Source: an uncultured Cellvibrio sp. (GTDB lineage Bacteria; Pseudomonadota; Gammaproteobacteria; Pseudomonadales; Cellvibrionaceae). From it: DNA of 6,571 bases. The notes under the pieces were generated by a model. It searched no databases. It had not been told where the DNA came from and saw only the letters and a list, made by a program, of their open reading frames with translations. Of this stretch, positions 1 to 5,862 are shown piece after piece. A program made the position numbers and the translations under genes. Location: NCBI GenBank assembly GCA_946482345.1, contig CAMLRJ010000201.1:1-6571 (forward strand). The letters are read 5' to 3'. Each line of letters starts with the position of its first letter. The first letter of the stretch is position 1.

Positions 1-199
1 TACAGATCATCATTCGTCCGTTAGTTGAATGTACCAATTCCTCTGAATCCTGGCCTAAAGGAGGAGTAAATCCATAGCGAAACAAATCCATGCTGCCGCA
101 AGGATTAAAGCCAAATGTATTTAATTTTTCATTGAGTTCTTCGTGTGTCAGTGTCCAGCTTTGGGTTAAACGAAATACACGTAAATTTTTAAACCACAT
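1..199 (-). CDS. rdgC: RdgC, recombination-associated protein (N-terminal part, runs off the window)
   Basis: Translating the minus strand from the ATG at 199 gives 66 uninterrupted residues starting MWFKNLRVFRLT. They include FNPCGSMDL, the segment FTPPLG and NGRMMIC. This matches the N-terminus of RdgC, whose E. coli protein begins MLWFKNLMVYRL and has the same F-x-PCGS, PPxG and NG-x-x-x-IC landmarks. RdgC is a cytoplasmic ring-shaped DNA-binding protein that restrains RecA-dependent recombination. The full protein is about 300 residues, so most of the gene lies outside the window. The ATG overlaps the stop codon of the upstream membrane-protein gene (TAATG), with a GGGGAAG ribosome site inside that gene's last codons. 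The two are therefore probably co-transcribed and translationally coupled. The family call is by recognition; no alignment was run. Confidence 0.93.
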   Translation of the reverse strand, partial: MWFKNLRVFRLTQSWTLTHEELNEKLNTFGFNPCGSMDLFRYGFTPPLGQDSEELVHSTNGRMMIC

Positions 200-1278
200 T
201 AATTATCTTCCCCGGGCGCCGATTTTTGATCTGGCGCCAATAAATGAATTTCTCGAATAAAAATGCCCCAAAAGGCAATAAATAAAGCAGCGACCAATGG
301 GCCAATAACAAAACCATTAATACCAAATAAACCGAGGCCACCCAGTGTTGATAATAAAACCAGGTAATCCGGTAATTTTGTGTCCCTGCCCACCAGAATT
401 GGACGCAACACATTGTCTACCAGGCCTATAACGCCCACACCAAATACGGCAAGAATAATGGCACTGGTGCTGTCGCCTGCAGCAACCAGATATACCGCAA
501 CAGGTGCCCAAATCAATGCAGGACCTATAGCTGGGATTAATGATGCAATAGCCATCAATACGCCCCACAGCAAGGCGGCTGGAATTCCCAATATCCAAAA
601 AATAATGCCGCCCAAAGTGCCCTGAACCAGTGCTACCACCAAATTGCCTTTGATAGTGGCGCGTGTGACTTCGCCAAATTTTGCGAACAGTAAACGTTCG
701 CGTGCATCACCTAATGGCAGTGCGCGAATTAACAATTCGATCAGTTTTGTTCCATCGCGCAATAGAAAAAAAGTGAGGTATAACATCAAACAAATATTCA
801 AAATCAATTTAAAGGTATCTTGCCCAACACTGATCGCTTGTTGTGCCAAAAATTTCCCGCTGCTCATTGCAAATTGCATAGCGGTTTCTTTTATTTTGAC
901 AATGTCGATTCCAAATTTATCGAAAAAAGATTGTAATCCCGGAAATGCGGTTCGAATTTTTTCAATTTGCTGGGCGGGACTGATTTCACCTGATTGCATA
1001 CGCTGGTAAATAGCAGCACCTTCGTTGATCACCGAGCCGGTGAGCATGATCATGGGTAAAATTACAATTAAAATACAAACAAGCAGCGTGATAAATGCAC
1101 TTAAATTGATGCGTCCTTTAAAGATTTTTTGTAATCGTTGTTGCAAGGGGTAGAAAATAACTGAAATTGCGCAGGCCCAGAAAATGGTGCCGAAGAAAGG
1201 TTTTAGAATCAGAATAAAACCCAGGGAGACAAGAAATAAAAAAAATAAAAAAGTACTGGTTTCCAGTTTTGTCTGCAT
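199..1278 (-). CDS. AI-2E family transporter (PerM/TqsA-like membrane protein)
   Basis: This is a 359-residue integral inner-membrane protein of the AI-2E transporter family (Pfam PF01594). Hydrophobic segments are visible near residues 9-45 (probably two helices), 60-81, 157-173, 212-235, 237-260, 272-288 and 305-341. A soluble stretch lies between about 85 and 150. Family landmarks are LIPAIGPALIWAP (247-259), DNVLRPILVG (288-297), LPDYLVLLSTLGG (302-314) and the Gly-rich GLFGINGFVIGPLVAALF that follows. Length is normal for the family. Members include TqsA, linked to autoinducer-2 export, and PerM-like or Na+/H+ antiporter-like proteins, so the substrate cannot be inferred. The ATG at 1278 has a G-rich ribosome site (G7 then A) 8 bases upstream. 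A gene-specific promoter candidate lies upstream, and rdgC overlaps the 3' end by one base. Confidence 0.92.
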   Translation of the reverse strand: MQTKLETSTFLFFLFLVSLGFILILKPFFGTIFWACAISVIFYPLQQRLQKIFKGRINLSAFITLLVCILIVILPMIMLTGSVINEGAAIYQRMQSGEISPAQQIEKIRTAFPGLQSFFDKFGIDIVKIKETAMQFAMSSGKFLAQQAISVGQDTFKLILNICLMLYLTFFLLRDGTKLIELLIRALPLGDARERLLFAKFGEVTRATIKGNLVVALVQGTLGGIIFWILGIPAALLWGVLMAIASLIPAIGPALIWAPVAVYLVAAGDSTSAIILAVFGVGVIGLVDNVLRPILVGRDTKLPDYLVLLSTLGGLGLFGINGFVIGPLVAALFIAFWGIFIREIHLLAPDQKSAPGEDN

Positions 1279-1286
1279 GGCATAGT

Positions 1287-1293
1287 CCCCCCC
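1287..1293 (-). promoter_or_regulatory. Homopolymeric G7 ribosome-binding site of the AI-2E transporter gene
   Basis: On the minus strand the region before the ATG at 1278 reads GGGGGGGACTATGCCATG. The G7 run followed by A is the only sequence resembling a Shine-Dalgarno site and sits 8 bases before the start. A homopolymer in this position can change spacing by slippage, but seven G is a modest length. The upstream ATG in ACTATGCC is out of frame with the gene. Confidence 0.5.
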
Positions 1294-1306
1294 GTCATGG
1301 GAATCA

Positions 1307-1335
1307 GAAATCAGGAGTGAAATCAGGGTTGAAAT
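1307..1335. repeat. 12-bp direct repeats at the AI-2E transporter promoter
   Basis: On the plus strand GAAATCAGGAGT (1307-1318) is followed immediately by GAAATCAGGGTT (1319-1330) and then by the partial unit GAAAT (1331-1335). The two full units match at 10 of 12 positions. The array covers the -10 box and the expected transcription start of the promoter that reads into the transporter gene, so it is a possible operator. No known regulator consensus was recognised. Confidence 0.55.
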
Positions 1336-1361
1336 ATACGTGACTGCCGTTCTGCTGTCAC
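1333..1361 (-). promoter_or_regulatory. Candidate sigma-70 promoter for the AI-2E transporter and rdgC
   Basis: On the minus strand GTGACA (1361-1356) and TATATT (1338-1333) are separated by exactly 17 bases. Each matches the sigma-70 consensus at five of six positions. The -35 box overlaps the stop codon of the sensor kinase. Transcription would start near 1326 and leave a 5' leader of about 48 bases before the transporter ATG. A 79-base gap after a tightly overlapping cluster fits a separate promoter here. It was found by eye and is not experimentally supported. Confidence 0.5.
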
Positions 1362-1362
1362 G
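1339..1362. repeat. Inverted repeat CGTGAC-N12-GTCACG
   Basis: Perfect 6-bp arms at 1339-1344 and 1357-1362 are separated by 12 bases, across the kinase stop codon and the -35/spacer region of the candidate promoter. Minus-strand RNA could form a 6-bp stem with a 12-base loop, but no U-tract follows. It is therefore a poor intrinsic terminator and is better considered a possible protein-binding dyad. Confidence 0.4.
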
Positions 1363-2791
1363 AAGGTAAACAAAATCGCACTTCTAATCCCTGGGGATTT
1401 ACAGGCAGGAAATCAAGTTGGCCCTGATGTATCTCGATAATTCGCGCCACAATTGAAAGGCCGAGACCACTACCGGTTTGGTCGGCTGATTTTTGATCAG
1501 ATGTTTGTCTGAAAAAACGTTTTCCCAGTGAGCCCAGTTTTTCTTTGGCAATACCAGGGCCATGATCGATAACACTGATTTGAATTTGTGTATTCAATTT
1601 AACGACTTTAAGCAAAATACGTGAACCTTCCGGGCTATATCGACAGGCATTATCAATAAGATTACGCAAGAGTACAGCCATTAATAGTGGATGTGCGTAA
1701 ATGCGGGCGTGTTTAATTTCTTCGTCAAATTCTATTTGATGGTTTAACAAAGCAAACTCATAGCTATGAGTTTGTATGAATCCCGGTTGATCCTGAAGTG
1801 ATTGAATTAATAAATCAAATAAATTGATATGGATTTTTTCGCCTATAGCTTTGGGTTCCAGTTTGGCCAGTGTCAGCAGTTGTTGTACAAGTCTGTTGCT
1901 GCGATTAATGCCTGCTAATATTTTTTCCAGTTGAGTGTGACTTTGCTCAAGGGTTTTACTTTGCAACCCAAGTTGGGTATTGAGTTTCAATGCGGAAAGC
2001 GGTGTACGTAATTCATGAGCGACATCACCCAGAAAGCGGCGTTCTATATCCACTGCATTGGCGACTCTGTTCATTAATTGATTAATGGCGGTTACCACCG
2101 GAATTAATTCTTCGGGAGTTGAATTTTCAATATGAATGGATTCCAGTTTGTCCAGGTGCCTGTCTTCCAGTTGCTTTGAAATTTGATGTAGAGGTTTTAG
2201 TCCGCGACGAATCACCCAAATTAAACACGCGCTCATTAATATGGCAGCAAAAAATAATCCGCTAAGAGAACTCAGCAGGGTTTTTTTAACCAACTCTTCA
2301 CGAATATCCTCACGTTCTGCCAATACAATCCATAAATTATTTTGTGGCATGTGTTGGGTGAATATATGCCAGTCGTGTTGTTGATAATGAGTATCAAAAT
2401 AACCACTTTGTAAAGGTGATAGCAGGTACAGAGGTGCAGTCGGCGTCTTCACTAACAAGTTTCCTTCTTCGTCCCAAAGTTGTACGGCTAATTTATTTTC
2501 ATATCCATGACCAGTGGAGTGGCGATCATCGTCATCACTGTTGGTAAAGTTATTCAGTGCTGCGAGTAAAGTGGAATTTAATTTATCGTAATCTATTTCA
2601 TCAATAGGCCGGTTTAAAAAGCTTTGCAGGATGCGACTGGTTTGAGCCATCTGCGCATCATAAAGCTCATCTATTTCTTGTACGGTCACTTGTTGTGTAA
2701 TCCATACAGTCAATAATATGCTCAACCCCAAAAGGCTGAATAAACTGACAATAAAAAATCGTTTTAAAGAAGATAGCAGCCAGATTTTCAT
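1358..2791 (-). CDS. Two-component sensor histidine kinase, QseC/PmrB-like
   Basis: This is an inner-membrane sensor kinase of 477 residues counted from the ATG at 2791. In order it has an N-terminal membrane anchor (about 11-31), a periplasmic domain (about 32-170), a second membrane helix (about 172-194), a HAMP linker, and a HisKA helix with DVAHELRTP in which His259 is the phosphoacceptor. The ATPase domain follows, with N-box NLIDNACRYS (Asn381), G1 DHGPG (409-413), F-box KRFFRQ (424-429) and G2 GSGLGLS (440-446). All catalytic motifs are intact. The periplasmic domain has an Asp4 run followed by histidines, plus a second His-rich stretch. The start at 2791 is preferred because it forms TAATG with the stop of the response regulator. 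An in-frame ATG at 2812 would add seven residues, and neither has a strong ribosome site. The partner is the adjacent regulator; the signal is unknown. Confidence 0.93.
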   Translation of the reverse strand: MKIWLLSSLKRFFIVSLFSLLGLSILLTVWITQQVTVQEIDELYDAQMAQTSRILQSFLNRPIDEIDYDKLNSTLLAALNNFTNSDDDDRHSTGHGYENKLAVQLWDEEGNLLVKTPTAPLYLLSPLQSGYFDTHYQQHDWHIFTQHMPQNNLWIVLAEREDIREELVKKTLLSSLSGLFFAAILMSACLIWVIRRGLKPLHQISKQLEDRHLDKLESIHIENSTPEELIPVVTAINQLMNRVANAVDIERRFLGDVAHELRTPLSALKLNTQLGLQSKTLEQSHTQLEKILAGINRSNRLVQQLLTLAKLEPKAIGEKIHINLFDLLIQSLQDQPGFIQTHSYEFALLNHQIEFDEEIKHARIYAHPLLMAVLLRNLIDNACRYSPEGSRILLKVVKLNTQIQISVIDHGPGIAKEKLGSLGKRFFRQTSDQKSADQTGSGLGLSIVARIIEIHQGQLDFLPVNPQGLEVRFCLPS

Positions 2792-3468
2792 TATGGATTC
2801 TGCGTGTTGCATTGCTTGTCAATAACGTAACCGAACCCACGCAGGGTGCGGATAAAATCCGGCGCAATTTTTTTTCGCAAATGATGTATATGCACCTCGA
2901 GCGCATTACTTTCTACATCGTCACTCCAGGTGTACAGGCTTTGTTCCAATTGCTCCCGACTTAAAACCCGGCCAGGTGTTTCCAATAATTTCATTAATAT
3001 CATAAATTCACGACGGGACAGATTGACACTTTTATCCTTGTAAAAAATTTCCTGGGTTTCCGGATTAATACGCAAATCGCCATGCACAAGTTGATTGTCT
3101 GCCCGGCCTGTAGCACGGCGTGAAATGGCTCTTAATCTGGCGAGTAGTTCATCCAGTTCAAATGGCTTTAATAAATAATCATCCGCACCGGCATCAAGGC
3201 CTGAAATTTTATCCAGCAAGGTATCGCGTGCTGTGAGTATTAATGTGGGAATGGTGTTTTTTTCACGACGGATTTTTTTCAGAAAGCTGATGCCATCCAT
3301 TCCGGGTAAGCCGACATCCAATATCATTAGATCAAAATTTTCATGTTTGATGGCGCGATAGGCGGATTCACTGTCTTTCATCCAGTCTACGGCATAATGG
3401 TGCAGGGTCATGGCTTCTTGCAGAGCCTCGCCGAGCATCAAATCGTCTTCAACCAATAATAATCTCAT
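2791..3468 (-). CDS. OmpR/QseB-family response regulator
   Basis: This is a 225-residue cytoplasmic transcription regulator. The receiver domain (1-115) has the acidic pocket E7-D8, phosphoacceptor Asp51 in LMILDVGLPGMDG, switch Thr79 in LTARD and Lys101 in LLKPF. A winged-helix DNA-binding domain follows at about 125-220, with LSRREFMILMKLL, the segment GRVLSREQL, the recognition-helix region SNALEVHIHHLRKKI and the wing RTLRGFGYVI. Its closest resemblance is to the QseB/PmrA group. The ATG at 3468 forms an ATGA overlap with the apbE stop codon; a GTG at 3477 is possible but less convincing. The 3' stop overlaps the start of the kinase gene. Target genes cannot be read from the sequence, but direct repeats with an 11-bp period in the apbE promoter make autoregulation a fair guess. 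Confidence 0.95.
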   Translation of the reverse strand: MRLLLVEDDLMLGEALQEAMTLHHYAVDWMKDSESAYRAIKHENFDLMILDVGLPGMDGISFLKKIRREKNTIPTLILTARDTLLDKISGLDAGADDYLLKPFELDELLARLRAISRRATGRADNQLVHGDLRINPETQEIFYKDKSVNLSRREFMILMKLLETPGRVLSREQLEQSLYTWSDDVESNALEVHIHHLRKKIAPDFIRTLRGFGYVIDKQCNTQNP

Positions 3469-4412
3469 CGTAAACACCAGTGGATAGCTTGTTGGTTTTG
3501 CAAAAATTTTTCAGCATTCTCACCTTGTAATAATGCCAGCGTTGACAAGGTTCCAGCTTGAATACAACTGGAGCCTGCAACAGTGACAGACTTGGGTGCA
3601 TTCTCTATAGGGTAACCTGTTTTCGGGTTAAGAATATGTCCGTAACGTTTTCCATTGCGCAATAAAAAACGCTTGGCGTCACCACTGGTTGCCAGTGCAC
3701 CTGCAGAAATTTCCAGAATTTTATTGGTTACATATTGTGGATCTGAAATTTCTGTTTTTTTGTTGTGAGTTTCCGTTTTTTTATCAGGACTTTCTATACC
3801 CACTTGCCAGGGGTTTTGATTTTTTTGTGCGCCGCTGACAGCCAAATCTCCGCCAAAATTAATTAATACCGGTAGATCGGTTTGTGCCATAACCAAATAC
3901 AATGCTTTATCTACTGCATATTCTTTGCCGATTCCGCCCAGGTCAATTTCCATGCCTGCCTTCAGCGTTAAAAACGGTTTTTGCCAATCGACTTTGTCCC
4001 AGCCGACCAAAGGTAAAATGGCATCTATATCAGATTGTGCAGGAATTTTATCCGAGCCATCAAAAACCCATACACGGCGCAACACGCCTGATGTAATGTC
4101 GAAAAGGCCATCGCTTAATTGATAACAGAGTTGTGCGTAATCAATTAATGCGCAGGTTTCATCATCCAACGCAATCGTTTTTCCGTTTGCGTTATTAATG
4201 GCGTGAATAATATTGTCGCTGCGATATCGACTGAATTTTGCTTCAATGCGTTTGGTTTCGGTCTGTGCTGTTTGTGCTAATGAGTAAGCTAATTCGGCAT
4301 CATCTGTTTCGATCAAAATTTCACAAAGGCTGGCCATAGCACGAAATTGACCAAGGAAGTGTTGGCCTTTTGGAATTAATGTTAATTCATTTGGTGAACT
4401 GGATTTATTCAT
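3465..4412 (-). CDS. apbE: FAD:protein FMN transferase, ApbE family
   Basis: This is a 315-residue ApbE-family protein. Such enzymes split FAD and join FMN by a phosphoester bond to Ser/Thr of a target protein, using Mg2+. Recognisable segments are FRAMASLCEI (23-32), FSRYRSDN (60-67), DITSG (105-109), DLGGIGKEYAVD (157-168), INFGGD (184-189), TSGDAKRF (242-249), GHILNPKTGYP (258-268) and the C-terminal QAGTLSTLALLQG (285-297). Two features are unusual. There is no signal peptide or lipobox, and an in-frame TAA just upstream of the ATG blocks a longer form; most characterised ApbEs act in the periplasm. Gly287 also lies where many ApbEs have the metal-binding Asp of an ADALST-like motif, although Thr291 is kept. 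A Lys/Thr-rich internal duplication lies at 210-223. The gene leads an operon with a two-component system and sits beside a DUF3570 barrel with a flavinylation-like motif, its likeliest substrate here (inference). Confidence 0.9.
   Translation of the reverse strand: MNKSSSPNELTLIPKGQHFLGQFRAMASLCEILIETDDAELAYSLAQTAQTETKRIEAKFSRYRSDNIIHAINNANGKTIALDDETCALIDYAQLCYQLSDGLFDITSGVLRRVWVFDGSDKIPAQSDIDAILPLVGWDKVDWQKPFLTLKAGMEIDLGGIGKEYAVDKALYLVMAQTDLPVLINFGGDLAVSGAQKNQNPWQVGIESPDKKTETHNKKTEISDPQYVTNKILEISAGALATSGDAKRFLLRNGKRYGHILNPKTGYPIENAPKSVTVAGSSCIQAGTLSTLALLQGENAEKFLQNQQAIHWCLR
3744..3785 (-). repeat. Imperfect 21-base duplication with two A7 tracts inside apbE
   Basis: The minus-strand codons for residues 210-223 encode DKKTETH followed by NKKTEIS, an imperfect seven-codon tandem repeat. 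Each copy contains a run of seven A (plus-strand T7 at 3776-3782 and 3755-3761) with starts spaced 21 bases apart. The segment falls between conserved ApbE blocks and is probably a surface linker. The A7 tracts are possible slippage sites, but the frame is intact as read. Confidence 0.6.
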
Positions 4413-4420
4413 GAATTTAT

Positions 4421-4449
4421 ATTATTGCAATCTGTCGATACTTTGTCGT
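4421..4449 (-). promoter_or_regulatory. Candidate apbE-operon promoter giving a nearly leaderless mRNA
   Basis: On the minus strand ACGACA (4449-4444) and AATAAT (4426-4421) are 17 bases apart and match the sigma-70 boxes at four and five of six positions. Transcription would start about 1-3 bases before the apbE ATG at 4412. No Shine-Dalgarno sequence is visible before that ATG (the preceding bases are ATAATATAAATTC), which fits leaderless or weakly initiated translation. The promoter lies downstream of the barrel-gene terminator. It was assigned by eye only. Confidence 0.4.
4431..4448 (-). promoter_or_regulatory. Direct repeat CGACAAA/CGACAGA with 11-bp period (possible regulator site)
   Basis: On the minus strand CGACAAA (4448-4442) and CGACAGA (4437-4431) start 11 bases apart and match at six of seven positions. 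OmpR-family regulators commonly bind tandem half-sites with about one helical turn between them, and such a regulator is encoded in this operon. The repeats overlap the candidate -35 box and spacer. Binding by the neighbouring regulator is inference. Confidence 0.35.
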
Positions 4450-4459
4450 TTTGCAAAAC
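4448..4459. repeat. Perfect 12-bp palindrome GTTTTGCAAAAC
   Basis: The sequence GTTTTGCAAAAC equals its own reverse complement. It lies just upstream of the candidate -35 box of apbE and shares two bases with it. It could be an operator half-site, but a palindrome of this size in A+T-rich intergenic DNA may arise by chance. Confidence 0.35.
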
Positions 4460-4490
4460 ATATCCTATTCGGGAATTGCTTGCCTTAAAT

Positions 4491-4520
4491 AAAAAAAGCC
4501 CGCACAAGGCGGGCAAAAAA
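4491..4520 (-). terminator. Rho-independent terminator after the DUF3570 gene (possibly bidirectional)
   Basis: On the minus strand the stem GCCCGC (4514-4509), loop CTTGT and stem GCGGGC (4503-4498) are followed by T7 and then ATTT. The hairpin begins 13 bases after the DUF3570 stop codon. Six T also precede the stem on this strand, so the plus strand has the same architecture and termination could work in both directions. It separates the thioredoxin/DUF4266/DUF3570 operon from the apbE operon. Confidence 0.9.
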
Positions 4521-4527
4521 GGCCTAA

Positions 4528-5862
4528 CTAAAATTCGAACGAATAGCCAACAGAAATGGTCATGGCTTCCATATCGGGTGCCAAATCCAGGCCTGATAAT
4601 TCGGGTAGATCTGAACGATTCACCTCATAAGACTGGGTATACTGCTCAACCCGAATATTGAATTCACTGGTACGACTGAATTCAATTCCATATTTCAGGC
4701 CAAAAGTTATGCCGCTTAATTCCGCCAAACGCGGATCAGCCGATGCATAATCAAGATCAATATTGTTGCCTGTCACCTGTTGCGATTGCAAAAGATACAA
4801 ATTGTAAAAATCTGCAGCCGTTTGTTGGTACCAACGCACATGAGGTTCAAAATACATATTACCGGCAAATTGATAGCGATAGCGTAAATCCAGCGTATGA
4901 GAATCTATTCCCCAATCGTCGGTGTAATAACGGTATGAAAAATCAATCACATCTTCTGTCAGATGAATTTTATTCGCCCAATATAAACTGTGCCTGGTGC
5001 GTGAATCAGGTCTGCTTTCATAGGCGTACCAATTATCGATATCCGCCGATGGATGATTGACAATATTGCCTTGATCATCAAGCACCGACAATATTTTGTA
5101 GGGATCAGTGTGGTAACCACTTGAAGAGCCATAAGAATAATTTAATTGGGTTACCCAATGGCGATTCATCACTTGTGTTACGCCTAGCAAAACATCCAGC
5201 ACATTTTTGCTTTCATCGGATCGCGTTTGTTTTAAATCTTCATTTTCTTCACCGTAGACCATCGCGGTTAATTCAACCGGTGTACCACCAACGGGATTAA
5301 TTTGATCGGCTTCATATCCAACACCAAAAGACAAGGTGGTGTTTTTGTTATTGAAGTCGCGAGCAATTGCCGCATTTAAAGCCACAGAGGTAAAGTCATA
5401 TTCTTTTGAAAAATTTCCGCCAACCGAAATTTTATTGCGTTCACCCCAAGGCTGTTCCCAGCCAAGATTAAGTGCTGCACGCGTATCTTTAAAGCTGTCA
5501 TCCAGCGGTGTTTCACCGGCGTCAGCTGTGTAAGAATTTTCACCGGAAGGGCCAGTAAATGTTTGCGGGCTATTGGATGCCACGGCACCGTTAGGTGATG
5601 CACCGGTTAGAGAATCTAATGTCATTTTCATTGAAAAAATGCGTTCGTCTCCCAAATCTTTTTTCAGTGCGACAATCGGTTCAATTGCTGTTACACGACT
5701 ATCCGATTCGGAATAAACCAGCAGCGATGAATCCACTTGCCAGGGTGATTCTTTTGCATGGCTGGTAGCTGACACTAAATTCACACTGGCAGCTGCGAGT
5801 AATAATGCAATATTGCCAGTAGACATTTTTTGATTACTGTTTGGTGTTGTGATCAGTTGCAT
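4528..5862 (-). CDS. DUF3570-family outer-membrane beta-barrel protein
   Basis: This is a 444-residue protein with a Sec signal peptide (hydrophobic core about 17-32, probable cleavage after SHA at 36). An amphipathic beta-strand pattern follows, ending in GYSFEF with a C-terminal Phe, as in BAM-assembled barrels. By eye about 16 strands fit, with short turns such as LGDE and NNKN and long loops at about 84-125, 187-218, 248-289 and 354-380. The segment YFEPHVRWYQQTAADFYN (337-354) and the N-terminal DSLTGASPNGA (83-93) are typical of DUF3570, a family without an assigned function. D-S-L-T-G-A-S resembles an ApbE flavinylation site. The start at 5862 is favoured because GGAGG lies 9 bases upstream, although a Met at residue 13 is possible. 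It overlaps the lipoprotein gene by 10 bases and is the last gene before the terminator. Confidence 0.88.
   Translation of the reverse strand: MQLITTPNSNQKMSTGNIALLLAAASVNLVSATSHAKESPWQVDSSLLVYSESDSRVTAIEPIVALKKDLGDERIFSMKMTLDSLTGASPNGAVASNSPQTFTGPSGENSYTADAGETPLDDSFKDTRAALNLGWEQPWGERNKISVGGNFSKEYDFTSVALNAAIARDFNNKNTTLSFGVGYEADQINPVGGTPVELTAMVYGEENEDLKQTRSDESKNVLDVLLGVTQVMNRHWVTQLNYSYGSSSGYHTDPYKILSVLDDQGNIVNHPSADIDNWYAYESRPDSRTRHSLYWANKIHLTEDVIDFSYRYYTDDWGIDSHTLDLRYRYQFAGNMYFEPHVRWYQQTAADFYNLYLLQSQQVTGNNIDLDYASADPRLAELSGITFGLKYGIEFSRTSEFNIRVEQYTQSYEVNRSDLPELSGLDLAPDMEAMTISVGYSFEF

Noticed and set aside
189..413. 74-codon minus-strand frame overlapping the 3' end of the transporter gene
   Set aside because: It is another frame of the transporter gene, and the true downstream gene is rdgC starting at 199.
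644..1009. 121-codon plus-strand open frame antisense to the AI-2E transporter gene
   Set aside because: It is fully covered by the transporter gene, shows no family resemblance, and is best explained by the complement of hydrophobic codons.
1339..1362. Inverted repeat after the kinase as an intrinsic terminator
   Set aside because: The stem is only 6 bp with a 12-base loop and no U-tract follows. A binding dyad or chance is more likely.
2792..2812. Upstream ATG adding seven residues to the sensor kinase
   Set aside because: Possible, but the downstream ATG forms a TAATG junction with the regulator stop and directly precedes the membrane anchor. Neither start has a strong ribosome site, so this is a preference rather than proof.
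3469..3477. GTG start adding three residues to the response regulator
   Set aside because: The ATG at 3468 gives the usual receiver-domain N-terminus (MRLLLVEDD) and an ATGA overlap with apbE.
4743..5060. 105-codon plus-strand open frame antisense to the DUF3570 gene
   Set aside because: It lies wholly inside a well-supported barrel gene, has no recognisable motif or ribosome site, and its Cys/Asn-rich composition looks like an antisense shadow.
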